Source: Pleurotus ostreatus/Saccharomyces cerevisiae fusant
Lineage: Eukaryota; Opisthokonta
Reading direction: 5' to 3'
NCBI GenBank assembly: GCA_024196135.1
Contig: JAMQCK010000029.1
Location: 97,358 to 161,357 of the forward strand
DNA: 64,000 bases
Part shown: piece after piece, positions 22,852 through 32,773 of the stretch
How positions within the stretch are numbered: position 1 is the stretch's first letter
Layout of the letters: every line of letters starts with the position of its first letter
Program-made: the position numbers and the translations under genes
The notes under the pieces: model-generated
Databases searched by the model: none
The model's input: only the letters and a program-made list of their open reading frames with translations
What the model was told of the DNA's origin: nothing

Positions 22852-24589
22852 ATGGATAGCCTGACTGACAGTCTCGCGCAGCAACAAGTGAGCCCATCAT
22901 TCGTGCCGAAGGCCATAGCCGAAAGGCCTCTGACGTTGACTTCTGCGCCAGTTGCAGGATGTGCCCGCAAATATGCATCTCGACGGATGTCTTCTGCACA
23001 ACGATCCTCCTGATTTGGAACAAAAAGTCGCTCTTTTGCGTCTCATTCGAGACCTAGAAGCTCAGATGCACGCGCTCGACCAGAAGTCCACGGGCAAACC
23101 TCCTTTGACCGATCATGTCAAAGAACGTGGCGCGCTCGACCACGAGCTACGCTTATGCCGCATGGCGCTCAAATCTCCCATCCGATCCATGCCCAACGAG
23201 CTCCTTGCGTGTATCTTGCGCCACGTCCCTCATAAACTATCCTCGCCAGCTTCTGTTTTCAAACTCGTTCAGGTCTGTCAGCGCTGGCGCGCGGTCGCCT
23301 TGGGGGAACCGCAGCTGTGGACGCAGCTCACTCTCGAGGACGCCCAGGCCACTGGTGCGAATGCGGTAGAACAGGTTCACGCATGGTTCGGGAGAGCGCA
23401 CCCACTACCGGTATCCCTTACTTTCCTGCGGCCGTGGAGATACTCGGGACGGCGGGGAGACTCCGTTCATATCCTCGATGGGAGCATCCTGCCGCTCACT
23501 TCGCAAATGTCTACTCTGGACATCGACGGCACCTACGAACGTGTGCTGAGCTTCACGCGGCTCCCGCCGTGCTCGTTTCCGGAGCTGGTCAGGCTTCGTC
23601 TCAATCTCCCCCACGAGTATTCACGCGAGTCACCATCACCGTGCTCGACATTCGCCGACTTAGGTCAGCTTCGCGCACTCTCCATCAGCTCCGTCCATTC
23701 CCTGATCAAAGATCGTCTTGATGCGGCCATACCTGCCCCATGGGAGCAACTGCAAGAGCTCGAGCTCGACCATGTATCCGACGTTCACGACACGCCACGG
23801 ATATTCCTGCAATGCAAGTCGCTGCACCGCGCTATCCTGCGTTGTGGATATAGATCGTTGGATCTCCGGCAGCCGCCTTTGAGCCCTGTGGAGTTCGTAC
23901 ATCTGAAGACGTTGGTGCTGCAATCGCAGCACTGGCCGGATGCGCTCCTAGATGCGGTCCTTCTTCCCTCCTTGACGACATTCGACGTGCAACTCGGCGG
24001 CCTCCACCCCGAGCAGATCCCTTCGGATTCGTGGCCTCAATCTGAGGCGCTTGCGCGACGAGCGCCAGATCTGTAAAGTCTGACGCTGCGCAACGTTAAT
24101 CTCATGGTCTACCACGGCGCGTTTGCGTCTCTTTCAGAATGTGTTCCCCAGTTGGTGCGCCTCGTGCTCGTCAACGTCGCTGCGAACCCGAAGCGCATCC
24201 TTCCTTTCTTCTACGACGAAGAGCGCGAGCTAGTTCCGCAGCTCAAGGTCCTGCGTTTCGACAGGCTCGATGTCGGAGTGCACGATATGGACGAGGCGGG
24301 CCCGATCTACGCGGACGCCTACGAGCGTGTGTATGAGCTCCTGGAGTACCGCGACTTCCGCTCCGTGCGGGGCGAGTTCTCCATCGACTGGAAGATCTTT
24401 GACTACAAGAAGATGCCACTGGATATCTGCGAAGACCAGGTGTACGTGCTGGAGGACATCATAGGACACTATGCGGACGGAACAATCATTGATGTGGAGG
24501 ACGTTGAAGGTATTATCGAGCGCATCCGGGACAGAGAAAATGGGTACTGCACGACTGACTCTGATATGGACTCGGATTGTGACTATTAG
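22852..24589 (+). pseudogene. F-box gene interrupted by in-frame TAA
   Basis: A small first exon (22852-22887, MDSLTDSLAQQQ) joins after a 70-nt intron to a long frame from 22958; an unspliced start at the ATG at 22973 is also possible. A coiled helix (LLRLIRDLEAQMHALD) precedes the F-box (SPIRSMPNELLACILRHVP ... LVQVCQRWRAVALGEPQLW), then come Leu-rich repeats. TAA at 24074-24076 stops the frame after ALARRAPDL, yet the same frame continues for 171 codons with conserved sequence (LKVLRFDRLDV, WKIFDYKKMPLDICEDQVYV) matching the end of the neighbour at 24826. The TAA overlaps a GTAAAG donor-like site; the 65-nt intron it would make shifts the frame. It may be a recent pseudogene, a sequencing error or a shortened protein. 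Confidence 0.75.
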
Positions 24590-24825
24590 TCTCTGACTTT
24601 GTCATATGCGCCTACCGTACGAAGCTACAACGTTGGGGTCCTGCTACATAAGTAATGCTTCTAGTACTACGACTTTTGAAAGCTCCTGTCGGCCTGTGAC
24701 TCAATCCGTCTGTGTAACATCGCCGTACTCTGATTCATTGACAGAAGATTATCTCCCGAGTCAAATCCCAACTCGCGAGGCAGAAAGGGAATAAACGCTA
24801 GGCAAAATTCGTAGCATTACAATGT

Positions 24826-26292
24826 TTATGATACCGCATACTCGCCCCTCTGCAGGCGCTCATATAGCTCATCGGCGACGCCTTCCACCCACACCTCCTT
24901 GTCCTCATATCCTTCCATAAGCGCCTTGATCAACATCACCTGCTCGGTGCAGTACATCAACGGCACCTTCTTGTAATCGAACCCCTGCCACCCGATGCGG
25001 AACTCGCGCAGCGGTGTCGGCCCCAGCCGGAATCTCAAGATATCAAGGACGCAGTCGTACGCGGCTGTGCAGAGGCCGCCGATGAGATACGCGTCGTCCG
25101 TGCCGAGGTCGACGTCCGGGATGCGGAGGACCTCGAGGCGGGAGAGGGGCATGGGTGGGTTCGGATTGTAAAATACACTAAGGTCGCCGACGTTGTCGAA
25201 TCGGCACCGCTCGAGGGTGAGGCTGCGCAGTTCAGGGGTGCGGCGAAGGAACCCCATGAGCTGTTGAGGATCGCCGTTCAGTGGTAGGTGGTGCAGCGTG
25301 ACCGTATCGAGCATTGGAGCACGCTCGGCAAGGGCGTGCAGACCCGACCACTGGAGCGCAAAATCCGGGTACGCGTTGTCGGATGAGTGGTGCGCAAAAG
25401 TCAATGTGGTCAGCGCCGGGAACTGAACCGTCTCGAATAGTCGAGCAGGCCAGGTCTGGTGGAAGCCGAGCGTGAGGGACGTGAGGAAGGGATAGGTGAC
25501 ATCCTTGCGCTTCGCGGGTGACTCAGAGTCTACGTGATTGGCGGGTTTCTCAACGTAGAAATTGGCGACATGGAAAGCGGCGTGACGAAGGCGGGTGCAC
25601 TGCCTGAAGACGGAAGCGAATTCGTGGTGGTCATATACATTGCCAAGTTTGAGCTCTTCGAGATGCTGCCAGGGCACTGTCAGATTCCTGTCCAGAGCTT
25701 TGTGAATCAGGAGGTCAACTTCATTGATGACCAGACAGCGCAGGCGCTCGCAGGTGATGAGCATCCTCGATGTTGGCCGCATGCGGTATTTGTCAAGTTC
25801 CACGCGAGAGAACGGCGCGAGACGCAGCTTCACCAGGTGGGGAAACGCGCGCGGTGGATGTTCGAGGAATTCAGCTAAGACCTCAGTGGGGATAGCAAGG
25901 TTGAGCTCGAATACGCGGTCCGCGATAGTCGCAAGGCCGTCATGTAGGAGGTGTGGCACGGGTGGTGGAGGCCCCATCCTCATGAACGCGCCCTTGCCCT
26001 TCATGGGTAGGAGTTCGAGAGACACATGAAATGGATGTGCTCGCTGGAGCCACGCGTGGACTTGCTGGATCGAGTTCGCACCGAAAGCCTGACCGTCCTC
26101 CAGCGTGAGGCGCGTCCACAGGCGCATATCCCCGAAGGCCGTCGTTCGCCATCGTTGGGAGACTTGCGTAAGTCGGAGAGCGGAGGATGGAGAGCGTTCG
26201 TTGGCGCGCGCAAAAAGAAGAACCTCTGCGAGAAGCTCTGCCGGTAACGTCGAGATCGGCGTGGGGCTCGAAGGCAAGCACATAGAGGGCAT
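24826..26292 (-). CDS. F-box protein, array gene 2
   Basis: Intronless, 488 residues from the ATG at 26292 (another ATG follows at 26283). The F-box begins near residue 14 (PISTLPAELLAEVLLFARAN, then LTQVSQRWRTTAFGDMRLW), followed by Leu-rich segments (LEELKLGNVYD, LTSLTLGFHQTW, LRSLTLERCRFD, LEVLRIPDVDLG). The C-terminal block WQGFDYKKVPLMYCTEQVML closely parallels the end of the interrupted gene at 22852, so these two are sister copies now in tail-to-tail orientation. Predicted SCF adaptor with unknown target. No N-terminal coiled helix is seen, unlike the following three genes. Confidence 0.8.
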   Translation of the reverse strand: MPSMCLPSSPTPISTLPAELLAEVLLFARANERSPSSALRLTQVSQRWRTTAFGDMRLWTRLTLEDGQAFGANSIQQVHAWLQRAHPFHVSLELLPMKGKGAFMRMGPPPPVPHLLHDGLATIADRVFELNLAIPTEVLAEFLEHPPRAFPHLVKLRLAPFSRVELDKYRMRPTSRMLITCERLRCLVINEVDLLIHKALDRNLTVPWQHLEELKLGNVYDHHEFASVFRQCTRLRHAAFHVANFYVEKPANHVDSESPAKRKDVTYPFLTSLTLGFHQTWPARLFETVQFPALTTLTFAHHSSDNAYPDFALQWSGLHALAERAPMLDTVTLHHLPLNGDPQQLMGFLRRTPELRSLTLERCRFDNVGDLSVFYNPNPPMPLSRLEVLRIPDVDLGTDDAYLIGGLCTAAYDCVLDILRFRLGPTPLREFRIGWQGFDYKKVPLMYCTEQVMLIKALMEGYEDKEVWVEGVADELYERLQRGEYAVS

Positions 26293-26791
26293 GATTCGAC
26301 CTAAGGACGGAACCAATCAAGTCAGATCAATGAACCTGAGATAAAGAACCCAAAGGTCTACCTAGTCTGTATGTAAGGCGCTAGACTTGAGCTGAGGACC
26401 TATGACTGTAATTTTTGGTCCATCGACGGCGAAGACAAGACGCGATTCAGGATATGATGGGATTGCGGGATTCGGTCCGAGTCCAAGCAGTCGGTCACAG
26501 CCGGTCACATCTCCTTTCACACCTCAGTCGCACACCACCAGCACAACTCGCCTCTCGTCCACAGCGTCGAGGGCATTTAATAAAGCAAGGAAAGAACTAG
26601 AGGATACGAAGAGGTGCGTATGTCGTACGATAACGGTCATGCACTCTGGCTCGCGGGAGGGTTTCCGACAGCGCCACCCGGGTGGCAGCCCTCCTGTTCT
26701 GTCGTTCTTCGCGTGTAACGGACTTCTGACTGCCGGATATCAGCTAGGACTGCGCCGGTAGCTATACTTTCTACGAACAAGCTTTAGCGCG
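26293..26791. other. Divergent promoter in F-box array
   Basis: Half-kilobase between divergently transcribed F-box genes. No gene, TATA box or repeat recognised. Confidence 0.5.
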
Positions 26792-28369
26792 ATGAACTAT
26801 CCCTGCCCTCCGTGGCTGGCGTATATGGCGGGCTGTTTATTCCGCAACGAAGAACCGACCCAGATGCAGACTGCCTCCCTACGCGCAGCTATTGCCGCGA
26901 GATCTTGGCAAATTGCTGCGCTCGAACGAGAAGTCCAGGTCTACCGCATGACCCTTTCGTCTCCGATACGGCGGCTGCCACCCGAGCTCCTCGCGCATAT
27001 CACGGTCCTTCGCGCTGCAAGTACTATCCGCTACGCTCCTTCCGATGCTTTTGCGCTCGCGCATGTCAGCAGGCTGTGGCGTGCAACGGCTTTCAGGGAA
27101 GCCGGCCTCTGGACGCGTCTGCGTATCAATTGGGCACAGGCGTGTCACGCGGATGCAATTGCTCACACTGCTGCGTTCTTCTCAAGGGCGCGCTCTCGAC
27201 CTCTTTGTTTTTCCATCTACAAATATCGCGGATTTCTGGACTTCTTACAACCTCAACCGTCTGTCTGTCCGCTGCTCGAATTTGTGCTTGCCCAGTACAG
27301 GCCGCAACTCCTCGAGCTTCACATCGCTCTTCCTGTGCAGTGGCTTCCCAGTCTCCTTTCCTGCGCTGAACTGCCCTTCCCTATACTGCGTAAGCTCCAG
27401 CTGGACGTGCAGCACACTGTGAGCTACGTACCAGAGGTCTTCTCCTTCCCGCTCGATGTTTGTCCTCAGCTGGAAACGTTACACATCCGAGGCCTCAACA
27501 TGCTCGTTCCGGGCGATGAACCGCTGGATAACGCCCTATCGCTACCTTGCGCGCAGCTGCGGAGCCTGCAGCTCGACGACGTGGTGGGAGCACATGAATG
27601 GGGTGAAGTCTTCCTCGATTGTACGTCCCTCGTCCGTGCAAGGATTAGTTCCTTGAAAGGACGGGACCCCACGCGATGGCCATGGAGTGATGGCGCTGCG
27701 CCAAGCGAGGAAGTTGTCTTTCCGCATCTCACGCATCTAGAGCTGTACTACGAAGAGGTCCCCGGCGCTGTCCTGAACGTCGCGCGCTTCCCTGCTCTCA
27801 CCACGCTCGTCCTCGGATATCTTCCCAAAGAACGCACCGAAGCGGAGGAGAACCACGACGAAACATGGAGCGTGCTTTGTGACCTCGCGCAGCACCTGCA
27901 GACTTTGAATACGCTCACGATCATCGGCTTCAGATTCGGGTCATCTCAGACCGAACGCGAGATCATACAGATTTTGCGAAGTCTTCCCACCCTCACCCAC
28001 CTCGACTTTGAGAGCTGCACTCTGTGGTCCATGGATATTCTCACCTTCCTTACCACGCCAGACTCCGTCCCCCTCCTCAATGAACTCCGCTTCTTTGACA
28101 TGGAGATAGCGGAGAACCTCCTCTACCAGAAAGACGGGTCGGAGCTCCGCACGTACGTCTGGGATGTTGCGATATTCGAGGACACATACGCGCTCATCGA
28201 GAGGTTTCTGCGCGAGCGGGGTCTCGCGGAATCTTCCCGTCTTCGCTTCTTCGAGTTCAGGCTCATGTCCTTCCAGGAAGAGAACGTCGAGGATGAGTTC
28301 GAGCTCGATCTGCGGCGCCTTGAATGGCTAGCAGATAGGTGTTCGATTGAGGGGGGGGGTTTGAAATAA
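26792..28369 (+). CDS. F-box protein, array gene 3 (3' frame slip likely)
   Basis: Intronless, 525 residues. The N-terminal motif AGCLFRNEEPTQMQT and a helix with heptad character (IAALEREVQVYRMTL) precede the F-box (SSPIRRLPPELLAHITVLRA ... LAHVSRLWRATAFREAGLW). The remainder is Leu-rich repeat-like (LRSLQLDDVVGAHEW, LTTLVLGYLPK, LTHLDFESCTLW). It is closely related to array genes 4 and 5. It ends abruptly as IEGGGLK after a run of nine G (28351-28359). One extra G would instead give a tail FEISLDAIPVD that matches LEICLDAIP in the next gene, so the annotated end probably reflects a one-base slip or a read error in the homopolymer. Target unknown. Confidence 0.8.
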   Translation: MNYPCPPWLAYMAGCLFRNEEPTQMQTASLRAAIAARSWQIAALEREVQVYRMTLSSPIRRLPPELLAHITVLRAASTIRYAPSDAFALAHVSRLWRATAFREAGLWTRLRINWAQACHADAIAHTAAFFSRARSRPLCFSIYKYRGFLDFLQPQPSVCPLLEFVLAQYRPQLLELHIALPVQWLPSLLSCAELPFPILRKLQLDVQHTVSYVPEVFSFPLDVCPQLETLHIRGLNMLVPGDEPLDNALSLPCAQLRSLQLDDVVGAHEWGEVFLDCTSLVRARISSLKGRDPTRWPWSDGAAPSEEVVFPHLTHLELYYEEVPGAVLNVARFPALTTLVLGYLPKERTEAEENHDETWSVLCDLAQHLQTLNTLTIIGFRFGSSQTEREIIQILRSLPTLTHLDFESCTLWSMDILTFLTTPDSVPLLNELRFFDMEIAENLLYQKDGSELRTYVWDVAIFEDTYALIERFLRERGLAESSRLRFFEFRLMSFQEENVEDEFELDLRRLEWLADRCSIEGGGLK

Positions 28370-28943
28370 GTCTTGACGCGATACCCGTTGATTAACTGGA
28401 TATTATTTCCTTAGAATCGGACAATGGATCGGAAGACGGTGCGACGCGTTCTTTCCCGATGTTTTCAGGGGCTGACAAAGTTTTAGAAGAACATGAATAT
28501 GAGACGGAGACCGAGGCTGAGTAGTTGTAAGGTTTGGCCTTTGACAGATGGCCATAACAAGGGATATCTAGCTCAGTCGGTGGTGCAGATGCACATTCTG
28601 AACAATTTTTCACTACTGAAATATTACACATCAGCTCAAGTATAAGAGGCATGCTATCTATTGCTCTGAATCTACGCACACGCCTGGGTAAAGGCCAACT
28701 TGTCGTTTCCCACCGCGTGCACGTGCTCGCACGTGAAAGCGGAGCCGAGTCGGCAATCACCGACGGAAGTATTCGTGCCGAATCCTCCCGTCGCTACGTT
28801 GCGTCTGTCTGCCACCAATTTCACGAGGCCACCCCCGCCCCACCGTTATCTTCCCGACGTAGCACTACCCACCACTCTTCCAACCGTTCGATTCTGGATC
28901 ACAACCATCCAACGTCTTTCGGACATACGCCAACGAGCCTCTC
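28370..28943. other. Spacer between F-box array genes 3 and 4
   Basis: No gene seen. A tRNA A-box-like string (28569-28580) lacks a B-box and a foldable cloverleaf and is not called a tRNA. Confidence 0.55.
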
Positions 28944-30671
28944 ATGGCTGCGCCCTACGCCACCGCAGATGCGCCATACCTCCTTATGCACCCCGTGCGA
29001 TACGTCGATCTGACGGGTTGCTTATACCGCAACGAAGCGCCGACGTACACTCAGAAGTACGTCCTGAGCAACATCGTCACCACGCAATACCACCAGATTG
29101 TTGCCCTTGAGCAGGAGCTTCAGGTCTACCGCGCGACGATCTCCTCTCCGATCCGCAGGCTCCCGATCGAGCTCCTTGCCCAAATTATGGTGCTTATTGT
29201 CACAGGCGACAAGGGCGATCTTGATCCATGCGACGTTCTCGCCCTGGCTCATGTGAGCAGGCTCTGGCGCTATACAGCCTTCAGAGAGGCGGACCTGTGG
29301 ACGCGGCTCGAGCTCTCGTGGGAGCAGGCGTGCCATCCACGTGCTATCGAGCAGACTATCGCGTGGTTCTACAGAGCCCGCGACCACCCTGTCTGTCTAT
29401 CGGTCGACGACTATTGTGACTGCGCCCTACTGGCGCCTTCGGATTGCCCGCTCCTCGCCTTCGTACTGCTTCGCCTCGGACCACAGATCCTCGAGCTCAA
29501 CCTCCGTTGCCCTATTGAGTGGCTAGACTCCCTGGCATCCTGTACCGACGGCTCCTTCCCCATCCTGCGCAAATTCCAGCTCGACGTACAGAATAACGAG
29601 TGGCTGGGCTTTGACCTGCGCGCAGAATGTCCAACTAAATTTCCTATCAACACATTTCATAGGCTGAAAGTTTTCCATATCCGAGGGTTTGACAGTATCA
29701 TGTGCGAAGCAAATGCCCAACTCGTCTCCCTATTCTCGCTGCCGTGGGCGCAGCTGCAAAGTCTGCAGCTCGACGACGTCGAAGAGATACACGAATGGGG
29801 AGAGATAGTCCTCCGATGCACGTCACTCGTCTGCGTCAAGATACGCTCCAAGGGACCAGCATCCGCACAGTGGCCATTGAGCGGGGGTGTGCCGCCGACA
29901 AAGGAGGTGATCTTCCCGCATCTCAGGCACCTTGAATTGTTCTACGAGGGGCTACCTAGCGTCTTCCTGAACGTCGCGCGCTGTCCCGCTCTCACCACGC
30001 TCATCCTTGGCTACCTCGAGGCGGACGAGTTATCTGAAGTGATGGTGGAAGACGACGAGACGACGTGGACCGTGCTCTACCGCCTCGTCGGGAACCTGCA
30101 AACACTCACATCTCTGTCGATCCTTGGCTTTTCATTCAAGCGCGCCGGGAGCGAAGATAATGTCATGTACATCTTGCAGAACCTGCCCCTCCTCGCGTAC
30201 ATTGCCTTCGATGACTGCAACTTTCGCTCTCTCGACGCTCTCTTGTCGTTCTTCCGCCCCTCCGAAAATGTGCCTTTACTGGAGGAGCTTCACTTCAGCG
30301 ATGTAGACCTGGAGGACGACTGGCAGGATGACGGAGTGCACAGGTTTGTGGACACATCCCTGCAAGTTGCGTTCCTAGAAGAGACCTACGCCGCCATTGA
30401 AGTCTTCCTGCGCGATCGGGGGCTTGCTGAATCGTCCTGTCTTCGCTATTTCAAGGTCACGCTCCTGGAGTTCGAGAAGGATAACGTCGAGGACGAGTTC
30501 AGAAACCTCAATCTACGACGCCTCGAACGCTTGCAAGAGCTCTGCTTCGTCAAAAAAGGCCTGGAGATCTGCCTCGACGCAATTCCTTCGGATGGATTAG
30601 ACGACTGGGGAGAAGGTACGACCCGATGCTCTTCTGGCATGCACGTCTGGCTGATGTACTGTAGGACATGA
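28944..30671 (+). CDS. F-box protein, array gene 4
   Basis: 575 residues in one frame. The shared N-terminal motif DLTGCLYRNEAPTYTQ, a helix (IVALEQELQVYRATI) and the F-box (SSPIRRLPIELLAQIMVLIV ... LAHVSRLWRYTAFREADLW) are followed by Leu-rich repeats (LQSLQLDDVEEIHEW, LTTLILGYLEADE, LEELHFSDVDLE). It shares whole phrases with array gene 3, showing recent tandem duplication. The last 20 or so residues differ from relatives: a 48-nt intron (GTACGACC...TGTAG, 30617-30664) would instead end the protein at 30691-30693. Predicted SCF substrate adaptor with unknown substrate. Confidence 0.8.
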   Translation: MAAPYATADAPYLLMHPVRYVDLTGCLYRNEAPTYTQKYVLSNIVTTQYHQIVALEQELQVYRATISSPIRRLPIELLAQIMVLIVTGDKGDLDPCDVLALAHVSRLWRYTAFREADLWTRLELSWEQACHPRAIEQTIAWFYRARDHPVCLSVDDYCDCALLAPSDCPLLAFVLLRLGPQILELNLRCPIEWLDSLASCTDGSFPILRKFQLDVQNNEWLGFDLRAECPTKFPINTFHRLKVFHIRGFDSIMCEANAQLVSLFSLPWAQLQSLQLDDVEEIHEWGEIVLRCTSLVCVKIRSKGPASAQWPLSGGVPPTKEVIFPHLRHLELFYEGLPSVFLNVARCPALTTLILGYLEADELSEVMVEDDETTWTVLYRLVGNLQTLTSLSILGFSFKRAGSEDNVMYILQNLPLLAYIAFDDCNFRSLDALLSFFRPSENVPLLEELHFSDVDLEDDWQDDGVHRFVDTSLQVAFLEETYAAIEVFLRDRGLAESSCLRYFKVTLLEFEKDNVEDEFRNLNLRRLERLQELCFVKKGLEICLDAIPSDGLDDWGEGTTRCSSGMHVWLMYCRT

Positions 30672-31153
30672 TCACATTATGACAATGGTGTGAGAAGTCA
30701 TTGTAGTGGGTAAATGCTGCTCAAACTCGTAGCACGTCGCTGCGCGCGAGCAAGTGAACGACTGCTTCGCGCACTCCGACCCCCAGCGGGTGTCTATCCA
30801 GATGGAACCAAGATACACGTAGAGGGCCTGGATGAATTTGAATATAGCTGAACGCGTTTATTAAGCAGGGTTGCACTTATAACTACCAACGGACTTTGAC
30901 TAGACGGATTCGTCGGTATGGCGGCAGTGTACGAGTATTATTGTGCTTTCTCGAAACCGGATGTCCGACAGACAATCATGTTCCAAAGGGACCATCATTC
31001 ATGGCCACAGCGCGGTGCCGGCCGGCATGTCCGGGGACCGAGTGGCAGCTGGTCTTTGCAGTGACCGTATATGAATGCCTTTGAGCCTCCGCAGCCTCCT
31101 TCAAGATTCCATCCACGTCTCATACTACCAGCCTACTTCCTTGACCTTTCACG
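30672..31153. other. Spacer between F-box array genes 4 and 5
   Basis: No gene or repeat recognised; promoter of array gene 5. Confidence 0.5.
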
Positions 31154-32773
31154 ATGGACGCTCTCTCAGAGTTCGCCGACCTCACAGACTGCCTGTTCCA
31201 CAACGAGGAGCCGACGTGCACTCAGACCATGATAATCCACTATATCATCGCGGAAAAATCGCAGCAGCTGCACGCTCTCAGACAGCAGTTTTATTTCCTT
31301 CGCGCGGCTATGTCGTCCCCGATACGCCGTCTGTCAACCGGGCTCCTCGCGAGGATCATGGAGTTGACGATCTCGCAAACCAACCGCTCTCCTCAAGACA
31401 TCCTGGCCCTGGCGCAGGTCTGTCGATTGTGGCGGGAAACCGCTTTCAAGACACCTTCCCTCTGGACGCATCTCAACGTCACTTGGGATCAGGCCTGCCA
31501 TCCTGACGCTTTGGAATTGGCCGATCCGTGGATTGCAGACGCTCAACGACGACCCGCGTGCCTCACAATCCGCGAGTCCGTCAACTACCCTAGTCTGTCT
31601 CTTTGTCCTCTCCTCGTCTTCGCCCTGACACACCTGCGTTCTCGGCTGCACGAGATCGACATCACTTGTCCCTACTCCTGCCTGGCCATGTTCGCCACAT
31701 CTCCTTGCTTCGGGCCTTTCACTGTCCTTCGAAAGGCTCGAATACACGCCAAAGGCGCTTACGATGCGGAGTACCTCGCATTTCTCTACAAGATGATCTC
31801 GGGGGCGCTGCCCGTGGTCGACTTGCCGCAACTACAGTCCTTGAGCATCAGCGGCGTGGAGAACTTCTTGCCATACGGCACGCCGCTGACCGAGGTCGTG
31901 TTGTCTCCTTGGTCACAGCTGCAGACGCTAGAGCTGAACGACGTCGTCGACACGCACGAATGGGACGCGATATTCCTGCAATGTACTCAGCTCGTACTCG
32001 CCAGAATATCGTCAAGTGCACCCACTGAGGATCCTGACCCTGATCTCGACGACCTTCCCATTCGCATCAATTTTCCCCATCTGAGGACCCTCGACTTGGC
32101 CTTCGAGCGCTACCCAAGCAAAGTCCTCGACTTCGCCAGCTTTCCCTTCCTGAGGACGCTGGAGCTGAGTATTCGCAACCGCGAGTTCCTGTTTGACTGG
32201 GCCCACGAGTGGCAGCCGTTCGACCACTGGGTTAGCCTTCACAATGTCGTGCAGACGACACGACGCTTGTCGGCGCTCGTTCTCGAAGGATTCTCCTTCC
32301 ACACGAGGGATGATGAGCTACACCATCTCCTCGCGCAACTCCCCTTCCTCGCGTACCTCGCTTTTCAGTACTGCGACTTTTCCTCCATCCGGACGCTGCA
32401 AGCTCTGAGCGCGCCGGGCTTCCTCCCCGTCCTCGAAGATCTGCGCTTTAGCGAGGTCAGCATGAGACACGAGGATCACGCGTTCGACGTGCTGGACCCT
32501 GGAGTCTACTATGCCACGTACTGCGCTATAGAGAAGCTCCTGCGCGCACGGGCGACATCGCCAAACTGCCGTCTCCGGTTCTTCAAATTCACTTTCATGG
32601 ACTACGACGAGGAAATTGAAGAGGACTGCAAGGTCATCTTGCAAGCGCTGGAGTCGTGGCAGACGACGTGTATGATAACGAAGGGACTGGAAGTATGCAT
32701 CGACGGCATACCGGAGTGGGAGGACTCCGACGACGAGCGTGAGCGCGAGGAAGCAGGGCATGGTGGCGAGTAG
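31154..32773 (+). CDS. F-box protein, array gene 5
   Basis: Intronless, 539 residues. The motif DLTDCLFHNEEPTCTQT, a helix (SQQLHALRQQFYFLRAA) and the F-box (SSPIRRLSTGLLARIMELTI ... LAQVCRLWRETAFKTPSLW) keep the layout of genes 3 and 4. Ser-Thr-Gly replaces the usual Pro-x-Glu of the F-box core (LPxELL), so Skp1 binding could be altered. Leu-rich segments include LQTLELNDVVDTHEW, LRTLDLAFERYP and LEDLRFSEVSM. The C-terminal ICIDGIPEWEDSDDE-like end (VCIDGIPEWEDSDDERERE) is acidic. It closes the tandem array; DNA downstream is gene-poor. Confidence 0.8.
   Translation: MDALSEFADLTDCLFHNEEPTCTQTMIIHYIIAEKSQQLHALRQQFYFLRAAMSSPIRRLSTGLLARIMELTISQTNRSPQDILALAQVCRLWRETAFKTPSLWTHLNVTWDQACHPDALELADPWIADAQRRPACLTIRESVNYPSLSLCPLLVFALTHLRSRLHEIDITCPYSCLAMFATSPCFGPFTVLRKARIHAKGAYDAEYLAFLYKMISGALPVVDLPQLQSLSISGVENFLPYGTPLTEVVLSPWSQLQTLELNDVVDTHEWDAIFLQCTQLVLARISSSAPTEDPDPDLDDLPIRINFPHLRTLDLAFERYPSKVLDFASFPFLRTLELSIRNREFLFDWAHEWQPFDHWVSLHNVVQTTRRLSALVLEGFSFHTRDDELHHLLAQLPFLAYLAFQYCDFSSIRTLQALSAPGFLPVLEDLRFSEVSMRHEDHAFDVLDPGVYYATYCAIEKLLRARATSPNCRLRFFKFTFMDYDEEIEEDCKVILQALESWQTTCMITKGLEVCIDGIPEWEDSDDEREREEAGHGGE

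Noticed and set aside
24073..24137. 65-nt intron removing the in-frame TAA of the F-box gene
   Set aside because: Splice consensus is good, but 65 is not a multiple of three and the conserved downstream frame would be lost.
28569..28580. tRNA A-box-like string TAGCTCAGTCGG
   Set aside because: No B-box follows at the right distance and no cloverleaf can be folded.
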